In this document: in pieces, positions 25,869 through 33,624 of the stretch
Layout: every line of letters starts with the position of its first letter
How positions within the stretch are numbered: position 1 is the stretch's first letter
From: Halieaceae bacterium UBA5085
GTDB taxonomy: Bacteria; Pseudomonadota; Gammaproteobacteria; Pseudomonadales; Halieaceae
Direction of reading: 5' to 3'
NCBI GenBank assembly: GCA_002414665.1
Contig: DIAF01000011.1
Span: 208,954 to 253,795, forward strand
DNA length: 44,842 nucleotides
Program-made: the position numbers and the translations under genes
The notes under the pieces: generated by a model
Databases searched by the model: none
Told to the model about the DNA's origin: nothing
The model's input: the letters and a program-made list of their open reading frames with translations, nothing else

Positions 25869-26789
25869 TCATCGCTCATCGCCCGCCTCAGCGACGCTAA
25901 CCTGAATGGCACGGCTCCCTTGCATGAGGGCTATACCGCATACGACGATCAGAATACCCAGCGCCTGGATAAGTTGCAGCCTTTCACTGAAGAACAAAAA
26001 TCCTATCAGTAGCCCAAAGACCGGGGTCAGAAAGCTGAAGATGTTCAGTTGGTTCAATGGGGCGCGGGCGAGTAGACCGAACCAGAGAAATATCATCGCG
26101 GCTGTTGCCAGCGCGGAGAGAATGAGTAAGGAGCCAGTGAATCGGACTGTCCAGTTAACGCTCCAGTGTTCACCGGCTATCGCTGAGGCGAGCAACAGTA
26201 TTCCGCCACCAAACAGGAGTTGGATCGCCATGGGCGCAGCGATGGAGCCGCCCGCTTCGTTTTTTAGCAGAATATTGCCTATTGCCGTCCCTATAGCGGC
26301 CATCAGTACCCAGGTAACTCCCAAGAGATAGCCGTCATTGTTCCCGCCGAATCCCGGCCACGACAACAAGGCCACACCCAAAAAACCGGTGACCAAGCCG
26401 GCTATACCCTTGGCTTTCAGGGTCTCACCAAGCCAGATGGCGGCGATCGCCGCGGCAATGAGCGGCTGGGTGCCCGCCAGCACGGTTGCAAGGCCCGGTG
26501 ACAAGTGCCCGGCGCCCAGGAACATGCCGCCAAAGCCCAAAGCCGTATACGATAAACCGATTAGCCCAAGATGTAGCAGACTTCGGGGGTTGAGCTGATA
26601 AGTCCCCTGAAGCCGCAGCGCGATGCAAACAAGGACGAGCAGCCCACCGGCAAGAAAGGCACGCAGGGCGGCAAACAAAAGAGGTGGAGCGTCTGGCAGG
26701 CCAATCGCAATAAACGGGAAGCAAATGGCCCAGAGTAGCGCCACGATTACCATCCATGCAATATCGGTGGGTATCGGGCGCATGCTCAT
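25869..26789 (-). CDS. EamA/DMT-family transporter
   Basis: 306 residues from the ATG at 26789. The open frame extends much further upstream, but that part is a basic, non-membrane shadow of another gene, and the 26789 ATG overlaps that gene's stop as ATGA. Ten membrane segments in two EamA repeats, beginning IAWMVIVALLWAICFPFIAI and including LSYTALGFGGMFLGAGHLSPGLATVLAGTQPL in the first repeat. Drug/metabolite exporters of this type usually expel amino acids or small metabolites. Substrate unknown. Last gene of the minus-strand copper block. Confidence 0.85.
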   Translation of the reverse strand: MSMRPIPTDIAWMVIVALLWAICFPFIAIGLPDAPPLLFAALRAFLAGGLLVLVCIALRLQGTYQLNPRSLLHLGLIGLSYTALGFGGMFLGAGHLSPGLATVLAGTQPLIAAAIAAIWLGETLKAKGIAGLVTGFLGVALLSWPGFGGNNDGYLLGVTWVLMAAIGTAIGNILLKNEAGGSIAAPMAIQLLFGGGILLLASAIAGEHWSVNWTVRFTGSLLILSALATAAMIFLWFGLLARAPLNQLNIFSFLTPVFGLLIGFLFFSERLQLIQALGILIVVCGIALMQGSRAIQVSVAEAGDER

Positions 26790-27096
26790 GGTGACGTTCC
26801 GGGGAGGTGCTGGCGCCAATAAAGGTGTTCGTAGAGGGAGCACCGCATTAGGCCGAGAGTGCCGACGAACAGAACTTCCTCCACAGTGACACCGGCCACC
26901 AGCCAGCCGCAAAGGGACCACGCTGCCTGCGGCAATGGCTGCACGACTTGCCCCATAACTGGGCTCTGTGCTTCTGCGGGAAAAGTAGGGCGGCAAACGC
27001 AATGAAACCGAGGATAACAAACCAGTATCGCCAATTCACGGGGCTGTTCGTCTTCTCCCCTGGGGGGTTATCGCTCTTTAGTGATTGCTGGTTCAT
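26786..27096 (-). pseudogene. frameshifted small two-span membrane protein
   Basis: Two overlapping frames complete each other. From ATG 27096 the first reads a polar lead then YWFVILGFIAFAALLF. After a shift around the TTTTCCC run (about 26977-26983), the second frame continues QPLPQAAWSLCGWLVAG and VTVEEVLFVGTLGLM to a stop at 26786. The joined product is about 100 residues with two membrane helices. The second frame ends in an ATGA overlap with the EamA transporter, which argues that it was a real gene. A homopolymer sequencing error would look the same. Confidence 0.55.
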
Positions 27097-27146
27097 TTTG
27101 GCGCCTGTTTTCAGTATGCGGGAGCAAGGACATGCCCTTTCAGAAC

Positions 27147-27512
27147 CTATTTTCGGTTATGTGGAGGTGTGCGGTGACAGCTCCAGGGTTCATGTTGGGC
27201 ATTGTCCTTGACGTTCTGATCGACAAATCGGTAGTACTCTTCTTTAAAGTGCGCCCACCAGCCATGTTTGGGTTGAATACCGTGCTTAGCCAGAATTTCC
27301 CCCACGCAGTCGATGCATAGCCGGGATGCGTCATAGGAGAAATCGAGTTTGGCGGACTTGTCGTCGAAGGCGACCTTTTCCACACCGTATAGCTGGTCAA
27401 TTTCTGCAATGGCTGCGTTCAGATTCCTGCTGTCAATGGGCGCCACAAGTTTGAGCTGACGATTTACCAGGTTGACCTCTGAAACGCCCAATCGGTGCTC
27501 TTTGTGTTTCAT
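27147..27512 (-). CDS. HMA-fold-like protein with CxxC on the second helix
   Basis: 121 residues, cytoplasmic, with AGGAG before the ATG. Residues 20-82 follow a beta-alpha-beta-beta-alpha-beta order like a heavy-metal-associated domain (RQLKLVAPIDS; LNAAIAEIDQL; VEKVAFDD; KLDFSYD; RLCIDCVGEILAKHGI). The usual loop-1 CxxC is absent; instead Cys 66 and Cys 69 (CIDC) sit at the start of the second helix. The tail is His/Trp-containing. It is the fourth gene after the copper ATPase on the same strand, so a copper chaperone or sensor is likely, but with a non-standard site. Fold assignment is my inference. Confidence 0.6.
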   Translation of the reverse strand: MKHKEHRLGVSEVNLVNRQLKLVAPIDSRNLNAAIAEIDQLYGVEKVAFDDKSAKLDFSYDASRLCIDCVGEILAKHGIQPKHGWWAHFKEEYYRFVDQNVKDNAQHEPWSCHRTPPHNRK

Positions 27513-27586
27513 TCACGAGGCTCCTTTTTTTGTGCGGGTGCATATTCAGCGTCAGCGCGGAGAATGCACGCTTTCGGTCGGATCAG

Positions 27587-28027
27587 CTATTTCTTGTGAA
27601 TATGTTTGCGGAGCTTTTTCTCTTGCGTCTGATGCTCCTTCATCTGATCCATCATTGCCTGCATCATGTTCTTGTCTTCGCTCATCATGCTCATGCACTT
27701 TTCCATGTTCATGGGTGCCATGTCTTGGCCCTTGTTGCCGGGCTGGTGCAACGTAGCCATACTACTGCTCATCATATGCATGCCGGATTGCATGACATCC
27801 ATGTGCTCCTCCAATAACTGCTGGCGCATCTCCGGATCCTGCTCGGCTTTTATCTCTTCCATCAACGCATGCATTTCCTGCATGTGCTCATGCATCGATG
27901 CCATCTCTTGATCGTGCATTCCCATGGTTCTGTCCATCATTTCGTCACCGTGTTGATGACCATCCTGGGCGAAGGCGGGAGTTGCAAAAATTGCAGTGAG
28001 GGCGATTGCTTTACATAATTTTTTCAT
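27587..28027 (-). CDS. Met/His-rich periplasmic metal-binding protein
   Basis: 146 residues from the ATG at 28027, chosen for AGGAGA 6 bases upstream and because it starts a signal peptide (MKKLCKAIALTAIFATPAFA); the open frame runs 24 codons further upstream. The mature protein is helical with very many Met and His (GHQHGDEMMDRTMGMHDQ, EHMQEMHALME, MMSSSMATLHQ, MNMEKCMSMM). Composition is like CopK/CusF-like or PcoE-type copper sponges, but the sequence matches no family I can name. Probably buffers periplasmic Cu+ delivered by the adjacent P-type ATPase. Confidence 0.75.
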   Translation of the reverse strand: MKKLCKAIALTAIFATPAFAQDGHQHGDEMMDRTMGMHDQEMASMHEHMQEMHALMEEIKAEQDPEMRQQLLEEHMDVMQSGMHMMSSSMATLHQPGNKGQDMAPMNMEKCMSMMSEDKNMMQAMMDQMKEHQTQEKKLRKHIHKK

Positions 28028-28102
28028 GGTGTTCTCCTGGTGGATGTGTCGAAAAGTCGACTCCGATTGGTGAGGATTGAGCTCACCGGTTTTAAACAAT
28101 GT

Positions 28103-28384
28103 CTATCGTCGTTTTGCAGCCTCTTTTCGGCCTTCTTCCAGGCCCCGACGATAGGCCTCGTCCGCATCCGGATGTTGGCCGTGAGCGTGCTCTCCGTCAG
28201 CGTGCCCGCCGCGGCCCTTGTGCATAAAGATATGCATCAGTGGGCACAGCAGGATAATCAGAAAGGGGAGATACGGAAGAACGTGGGCGCCGTGCTCCAC
28301 AAGGAGAAAGTAGAATGCGGCGCCAATCAGTGTGAGTGTTGCCAAGCCGTGAAGGCTGGTCCAGTATCCGGGTTTGCTTGCCAT
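28103..28384 (-). CDS. DUF2933 small membrane protein
   Basis: 93 residues with two membrane helices around ATLTLIGAAFYFLLVEH and LPYLPFLIILLCPLMHIFMH, followed by a His/Gly tail (GRGGHADGEHAHGQHPD). The phrase LLCPLMHIFMH with a His tail is characteristic of DUF2933 proteins found beside copper ATPases. AAGGAGA precedes the ATG. Likely metal-binding at the membrane; no tested function is known to me. Confidence 0.8.
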   Translation of the reverse strand: MASKPGYWTSLHGLATLTLIGAAFYFLLVEHGAHVLPYLPFLIILLCPLMHIFMHKGRGGHADGEHAHGQHPDADEAYRRGLEEGRKEAAKRR

Positions 28385-28433
28385 TGAGTTTCTCCTTCGC
28401 CGCCTCAGGCAGCGCTGTTAATTCGGAATCGGG

Positions 28434-30740
28434 TTATTTGTCCGCATTCAGTTTCACCCGCTTGAGGCGTAGGGAGTTGCCGATCACCGACAGGGAGCTG
28501 CTGGTCATGGCGATCACCCCGATCATGGGATGAAGCAGGCCCACCGCCGCAATGGGAATGGCCGCCAGGTTGTAGAACCAGGCCCAGAACAGGTTTTCCA
28601 CGATCTTGCGGAAGGTGGCCCGTGACAGGCGAATAGCTTCCACCACCTTGGACAGTTCGCCCTTTACCAGAGTGACATCCGCCGCCTCGATGGCGACATC
28701 GGCACCAGCGCCGATGGCAATGCCCACATTGGCCTGTTTCAGTGCCGGGGCGTCGTTGATGCCGTCGCCCACCATAGCCACCTGCTGACCATACTTGGCC
28801 TGCAGTTTTCTAATGGCGTCCACCTTGCCTTCCGGCAGGACGCCCGCCAGCACCTCGTCGATGCCCACCTGGTTCGCCACATGGCGGGCAGTACGCTCGT
28901 TGTCGCCGGTTATCATGACGGTGTGAATCTCCAGCTCATGAAGCGCGGCAATGGCGGCTTTCGAGTCCTCCTTGATGGTGTCGGCCACGGCGACAATGCC
29001 AGCGGCGCGATCTCCAGCGGCCACCAGCATGGCGGTCTTGCCCTCATTTTCCAGTCGGACCAGCGCCTCTTCTAGGTTGCCCAGTTCTATGTTTGCTTCA
29101 TTGAGAAGCCGGCGGCTACCGACGCGAATATGTTGGTCGTCCACCCGGCCCTCCACTCCGCGGGCGGTAATGGCGCGGAAGTCGGCGACGGTCGGAACAT
29201 CTAGGCCTTTCTCGCGGCCACCGGCTACGATGGCTTGCCCCAGGGGGTGCTCGGAACCCGCTTCCACCGAAGCCGCGAATCGAAGCACGTCGCTCGCATC
29301 GAAGTCGGTGGTGGCAATCACGTCGGTCAAGGCGGGCTCGCCTTTGGTGATCGTACCGGTCTTGTCGAGGACCACGGCCTTGATATCCTTGAGGGACTGA
29401 ATGGCTTCGCCGGAACGGATCAGTACACCGGATTCGGCGCCCAGGCCCGAGCCCACCATAATGGCGGTGGGAGTGGCCAGTCCCAGAGCACAGGGGCAGG
29501 CGATGACCAAGACGGAAATGGCCGCTAAAACCCCCAACATTAAGGGTGAAAGTTCCGGATTGACCCAAGGCAGGAATTCGGCACCCCAGTAAAGAATCGG
29601 CCGCAGCGGCTCGGCGAACAGCAGCCAGACCACCAAGCTCGCCAAACTGATGACAATAACTGCCGGGACGAATTTTGCGGTCACCTTGTCGGCGAATTCC
29701 TGGATCGGCACCCTGGAACCCTGCGCCTGTTCCACCAGCCGAACGACCTGTGACAGGAAAGTATCGGCGCCCACCCGTGTGGCGCGAACCTGGAGCATGC
29801 CTTCCTTATTGATTGTGGCACCAATCACCCCGTCGCCGGGCCCTTTCTCCACCGGCACGGACTCGCCGGTGGCGATGGATTCATCCAGGTGGCTGTTGCC
29901 CTCGACGATCTCGCCGTCGGTGGGCACTTTGGCGCCGGGGCGGACCACCATAATGTCTCCCACCTGGAGTTCCGCCACCGGCACTTCAATTTCTTGTCCA
30001 TCTCGCAGTACAGCTGCTGTTTTGGCGCCCAGTTTGAGCAGCTTCTTGATCGCTTGGGAGGCCCGCCCCTTGGCCCGGGTTTCCAGGTAGCGGCCGAGCA
30101 TGTGAAAAGTCATGATGGTGGCGGCCATCTCAATAAAAGAGGTCATGGGGTAGACAAAGCCCACCAGCCCAATCAGGTAGGGGGGCAGGCTGCCCATGGA
30201 GATGAGTACATCCATGTTGGCGGTACGGTTGGTGAGGGAGCGCCAGGACGAGCGGTGGGTGGCCCAACCACCCCGGAGGAACACCACGGGAAAGCCGAGC
30301 AGGGCCACCCAGGCCAGATAACCTGGCACCGGCATCCATAGCATGTGTACCATCATCAGTACCATGATCAGGGTGGTGGGTATGGCGGCGAACCACAGGC
30401 GCTTCCATGCCTGGTCGAGGTAGCGTTCCTCGACGGCTTCATCCGCCTCCGTATCCGCCCGCTCTCGGTTTTCGTTGACGCCGGCCACCTCGTATCCCGC
30501 ACGTTCAATGGCTTTTTTGATAGTTTCTGCATCCGCCGTTGCCGGATCAAAGCGAACCGTCACCTTGTGATTGGCAACGTTGGTGGAAATGTCAGTAATG
30601 CCGGCGAGACGCTTGATGGAGCTGGAAACCAGTCCGGCACAGTGATCGCTGCCCATACCCGGTACTACGATTTGGATGAATTGCTGGCTGTCGCGATCGC
30701 TGACTGCTTGTGATTGTGAGGAGGAGCTGGGCGTATCCAT
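28434..30740 (-). CDS. copA: copper-exporting P1B-type ATPase
   Basis: 768 residues. It exports cytosolic Cu+ to the periplasm. N-terminal HMA-like domain (about 21-90) with an altered metal loop GMGSDHCAG in place of GMxCxxC, leaving only Cys 34. Eight membrane helices; CPC in TM6 at 415-417; phosphorylation site DKTGT at 459-463; TGES in the actuator; SEHPLG and GDGINDAPAL in the nucleotide and P domains. The last helices carry YN (WFYNLAAIP) and MTSSSLSVIGN, the Cu+ site signature of P1B-1 pumps. It follows the MerR gene by 17 bp, so they form one operon with the DUF2933 and Met/His genes. Confidence 0.93.
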   Translation of the reverse strand: MDTPSSSSQSQAVSDRDSQQFIQIVVPGMGSDHCAGLVSSSIKRLAGITDISTNVANHKVTVRFDPATADAETIKKAIERAGYEVAGVNENRERADTEADEAVEERYLDQAWKRLWFAAIPTTLIMVLMMVHMLWMPVPGYLAWVALLGFPVVFLRGGWATHRSSWRSLTNRTANMDVLISMGSLPPYLIGLVGFVYPMTSFIEMAATIMTFHMLGRYLETRAKGRASQAIKKLLKLGAKTAAVLRDGQEIEVPVAELQVGDIMVVRPGAKVPTDGEIVEGNSHLDESIATGESVPVEKGPGDGVIGATINKEGMLQVRATRVGADTFLSQVVRLVEQAQGSRVPIQEFADKVTAKFVPAVIVISLASLVVWLLFAEPLRPILYWGAEFLPWVNPELSPLMLGVLAAISVLVIACPCALGLATPTAIMVGSGLGAESGVLIRSGEAIQSLKDIKAVVLDKTGTITKGEPALTDVIATTDFDASDVLRFAASVEAGSEHPLGQAIVAGGREKGLDVPTVADFRAITARGVEGRVDDQHIRVGSRRLLNEANIELGNLEEALVRLENEGKTAMLVAAGDRAAGIVAVADTIKEDSKAAIAALHELEIHTVMITGDNERTARHVANQVGIDEVLAGVLPEGKVDAIRKLQAKYGQQVAMVGDGINDAPALKQANVGIAIGAGADVAIEAADVTLVKGELSKVVEAIRLSRATFRKIVENLFWAWFYNLAAIPIAAVGLLHPMIGVIAMTSSSLSVIGNSLRLKRVKLNADK

Positions 30741-30757
30741 GAGATCTCTCCGATTGT

Positions 30758-31216
30758 TTATGCGCCGATGTAGACAGCTGCCGCAGTGTGGTCAAATTCT
30801 TCGATCAGGTGGCAGATCATCTCACCTGTCGGTGCTCGGTCCGGCTTCTGGTTCCAGGTTTCAATTGCCGATGTCATACGTTCGCGAAGTTGCACGCTGT
30901 CTTGAAAGCTTTTTTGAGTTTCGATCAAACGCTGCTGGATTAGCACCCGGACCAGTGGGCAGGGAGAGCGACCCCGTTCGGCGGTACTCAGGATTTGACC
31001 AATATCCTCCACCGAAAAACCCAGTTGTCTAGCGCTCAGAATAAAACGCAGCAGGCGCCTTTCCTTGTCGCCATACTCTTTATATCCATTGGTAGGGTTC
31101 TTGCTAGGGTTGAGGTAACCAACGCGCGTGTAGAAGCGCACTGTATCCGCGGTTACCCCAATCTCGTTGGCTATTTGGTTGACTCGCATTTGATTCGTAT
31201 CCTCTTTACCCGCCAT
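30758..31216 (-). CDS. MerR-family metal-responsive regulator of the copper ATPase operon
   Basis: 152 residues from 31216, or 143 from the ATG at 31189, where RVNQIANEIGVTADTVRFYTRVGYL begins the typical MerR helix-turn-helix (in outline); AGAGG lies 11 bases before the latter. It continues with dimerising helix and two candidate metal ligands, Cys 86 (GRSPCPLVR) and Cys 135 (GEMICHLIE). This is not the CueR C-terminal CxC-type loop, so the inducer could be Cu+, Ag+ or another soft metal. It lies 17 bp upstream of the ATPase, same strand. An ACCTAGGT palindrome upstream (31284-31291) may belong to its promoter. Confidence 0.82.
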   Translation of the reverse strand: MAGKEDTNQMRVNQIANEIGVTADTVRFYTRVGYLNPSKNPTNGYKEYGDKERRLLRFILSARQLGFSVEDIGQILSTAERGRSPCPLVRVLIQQRLIETQKSFQDSVQLRERMTSAIETWNQKPDRAPTGEMICHLIEEFDHTAAAVYIGA

Positions 31217-31825
31217 TAGCGATCTGGCTAGACCTCCTAATGATTTTCACCAATGATCTATGTTTAGCTACCGGGTTCTAGACCTAGGTTGTACCGTAAC
31301 TATCGGCACGATAAACCTGTGTCATGAACACAGGTCAAGTGGCGTTCGAATTTAGATGCCACATTATCCAGATAGTCGTCTTTCTCCGAGCGCTCGGGCC
31401 AAGGTCCGCCTCGAGATATCGTCGCTTGTAATTGCTGATTACACTCTCCTGCAGGACAACTCTGTGAAGAAAAATGGCGGTGCAGGGCGCAATGGCTCTC
31501 GCTATTTGCTTGGTCATGATCCGCAACCAAGGAAGCTACAGATTCCGCTATGCATCGCATGCTAAGCAACATGAAACAGTTATCAGTAGGGTAGAGGGAA
31601 ATGCCTGTCAGTCGCATGACGCTAAAATTACAACAATGTAATGTGGGGGTAATCTTTCTGTTGGTCCGTAAATTCTACTATGGGGGTCGTGTGTGGCTTC
31701 CTTAAACAATATTAGAGCGGCAAATAGGTGCCGGGTTTTTATCGTTACCAAATGGTGTGATGTCATCATATCTGCAACGATTATTTAAATACTGGACGAA
31801 GCGGTTGCACTGAGGAGGGGCCGGA
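31217..31825. other. 609-bp intergenic region between divergent copper operons
   Basis: No convincing gene. Contains the presumptive MerR promoter at the left, an inverted repeat TGTAAT-TGCTG-ATTACA at 31427-31443 (half-sites of the CopR-like box in everted order), and the perfect CopR-like box at 31627-31642. A 105-codon minus-strand frame at 31300-31617 has no recognisable content. Confidence 0.6.
31627..31642. promoter_or_regulatory. candidate CopR box upstream of operon 2
   Basis: ATTACAACAATGTAAT, identical in arm sequence and spacing (6-4-6) to the box before copA. It lies 184 bp before the split cupredoxin gene that heads operon 2, in a gap with no other gene in that direction. Confidence 0.7.
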
Positions 31826-32145
31826 GTGGTTGCAATTAACATAGCTGGACTCCTGCTGATCGCGCTCATGGTATGGGGGTTCTGTCTGTACAAAGACGAA
31901 ACAGATGTTCAAGTGGCCGGTGATACGGCTCCATCAATTCCGGTCAGTCACCAAAGCTGCTCATTTTGAGAGTTTGTGAATCCCCTTGCGCAGCGGTAGT
32001 TGTGTCCGCTGATGTAAGTGTTAGCCAGGGTCTGATCGTGGATGCAGTGTTTGAAGTCGCTGTGCCTGCTCTCCCACTGAGAAAATATGTGTTTACGTGC
32101 CAGATGCGGATGTATCGGGGTGGTTTAACTGTGAAGGAGGTGTGA
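31826..32145 (+). pseudogene. membrane-anchored cupredoxin, split by a frameshift
   Basis: GTG at 31826 with GAGGAGG 7 bases upstream opens a 47-codon frame: a membrane anchor (INIAGLLLIALMVWGFCLYK) and a short linker, stop at 31967. In another frame, from about 31966 to the TGA at 32143, the cupredoxin end is clear: CESPCAAVVV, then YVFTCQMRMYRGGLTV. In relatives the two are one chain of about 110-120 residues with Cys/Cys/Met copper ligands. A single-base indel near 31940-31990 would rejoin them. The stop/start pair is TTGA, so coupled translation of two pieces cannot be excluded, though an unanchored fragment seems pointless. Confidence 0.6.
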
Positions 32146-32146
32146 T

Positions 32147-32212
32147 ATGACGAGTGCCGAGAATGAAGCAAAGCAATGGCTTACGTCTAGAAATATCGCC
32201 ATCACTGCGTGA
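32147..32212 (+). CDS. 21-residue ORF, possibly a gene remnant
   Basis: ATG at 32147 directly after the cupredoxin end, with AAGGAGG 6 bases upstream. It encodes 21 polar residues (MTSAENEAKQWLTSRNIAIT A) then TGA. The excellent ribosome binding site with so short a product suggests the first codons of a larger, deleted membrane-protein gene, or a leader peptide for cusC. Confidence 0.35.
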   Translation: MTSAENEAKQWLTSRNIAITA

Positions 32213-32256
32213 TGAGATCGAATCGCACAAAGCCAAACAAAAAAGGAAAAATTAGC

Positions 32257-33624
32257 ATGGCCTGCTATTTATCCAACAATCTCGCTAGATTCTGCAGCCG
32301 CAATCGGGTTCGCACTTCTCGAGGTCGAGCGGTATTGCGATTGCTGATGTTGTGCCTAATGACGATTCTACCGATAAACGCAAATGCTTCGGAGGGCGGC
32401 GCTACGGGCCCAGTTCTGACGGCGCGGGCAGCGGTGTTGCTAGCGCTTGAAGACAATCCTGGCCTTGCAGCAATGCAACATCGCTACGAGGCGCTGCGGG
32501 AAGTGCCTAGGCAGGTCGGTAGCTTGCCGGACCCCATGCTCAACATCAACGCGATGAATTTCCCAACGGACAGTTTTGATCGCGATCAGGAGGGGATGAC
32601 GCAACTGCAGTTCGGGTTTAGCCAAGAGTTCCCCTTCCCCGGGAAACTGGATCTCAAAGAAGAAGCTGCGACGTTTGATGCGATCGCCGCTGGCTACTCT
32701 GTAGACGAAATGAGAGTAAGGCTAGCGAACTCCGTCAAGACAACCTGGTGGCAGATACACTACCTCGATCGGGCGTTGGAGACGCTGGAGAAAAACAAGG
32801 AGCTACTGCGTCAGTTTATTGCAGTGGCCGAAACCAAATATGAAACGGGCAGGGGACTACAGCAGGATATTTTGCTCGCGCAGCTGGAACTTTCCAAGCT
32901 GATTGAGCAGGGCATAAGTCTGGTGGCTTTGAGAAAACACCAGTCGATACAGCTTAATACGCTCATGGATAGACCGGCCAGCTCTCCTGCGGCGCTCGCT
33001 GACGTTGATATCAGCTCGATGCCGGGCATCCTCAGCGAAACCGAGCTCTTTGCGATCGCGAACGAATCCAGGCCGACCTTAAAAGAGAAGGAGACTCAGA
33101 TGCAAGCGGCTCTAGCGCGGCTCGAGCTAGCCAAGAAAGACAGGTTTCCGGATTTCAAGCTCGGTGTCATGTATGGAGAGCGGGATGGTGATAACCCGCC
33201 TTTCATGGGTGGATCACGAGCGGATCTCTTCTCGGTAATGTTTGGAGTCAAGATACCGCTTTATGCAGGCCGCAAGCAGTCAGGAGCTATCTCTCAAAAA
33301 ACCGCGGAAGTCGCGAAGAATCGCTACGCGCTTATTGATGAGAAAAGTGCCGTGAGATCTGCCATTGCAACCGCTATCACCGACTATCAGAAATCGAGGG
33401 AGCAGAACGAATTGTTCAGCACAGGCATCATTCCACAAGCCGAGCAAACGGTGCAATCGATGCTCGCTGCCTATCAGGTGAGCGAAGTTGACTTTCTCAA
33501 CTTGGTTCGCAGTCAAATGACTTTGTTTAACTATGAGCTTCTGTACTGGAAGTCGTTCAGTGAAGCCAATCAGGCGTTATCGCGTCTGGAGGCCGCAGTA
33601 GGAAGGGTGTCCATCTATGAGTAA
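32257..33624 (+). CDS. cusC: outer-membrane factor of second Cu/Ag efflux pump
   Basis: 455 residues from the ATG at 32257 (AAAAGGA upstream; the open frame starts at 32209). Signal peptide region ends near INANA. TolC-family helices in two repeats, with SLPDPMLNINAMNFP and KDRFPDFKLGVMYGERDGD equivalent to the phrases in the first CusC, and a GGSRADLFSVMFGVKIPLYAGRKQ-type strand in the second repeat. The two proteins share architecture but are clearly diverged, so this is an old paralogue or a separate acquisition, not a recent duplication. It overlaps cusB by 8 bases. Confidence 0.87.
   Translation: MACYLSNNLARFCSRNRVRTSRGRAVLRLLMLCLMTILPINANASEGGATGPVLTARAAVLLALEDNPGLAAMQHRYEALREVPRQVGSLPDPMLNINAMNFPTDSFDRDQEGMTQLQFGFSQEFPFPGKLDLKEEAATFDAIAAGYSVDEMRVRLANSVKTTWWQIHYLDRALETLEKNKELLRQFIAVAETKYETGRGLQQDILLAQLELSKLIEQGISLVALRKHQSIQLNTLMDRPASSPAALADVDISSMPGILSETELFAIANESRPTLKEKETQMQAALARLELAKKDRFPDFKLGVMYGERDGDNPPFMGGSRADLFSVMFGVKIPLYAGRKQSGAISQKTAEVAKNRYALIDEKSAVRSAIATAITDYQKSREQNELFSTGIIPQAEQTVQSMLAAYQVSEVDFLNLVRSQMTLFNYELLYWKSFSEANQALSRLEAAVGRVSIYE

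Noticed and set aside
31300..31617. 105-codon minus-strand frame between the copper operons
   Set aside because: No ribosome binding site, signal or family likeness; kept only as intergenic sequence.
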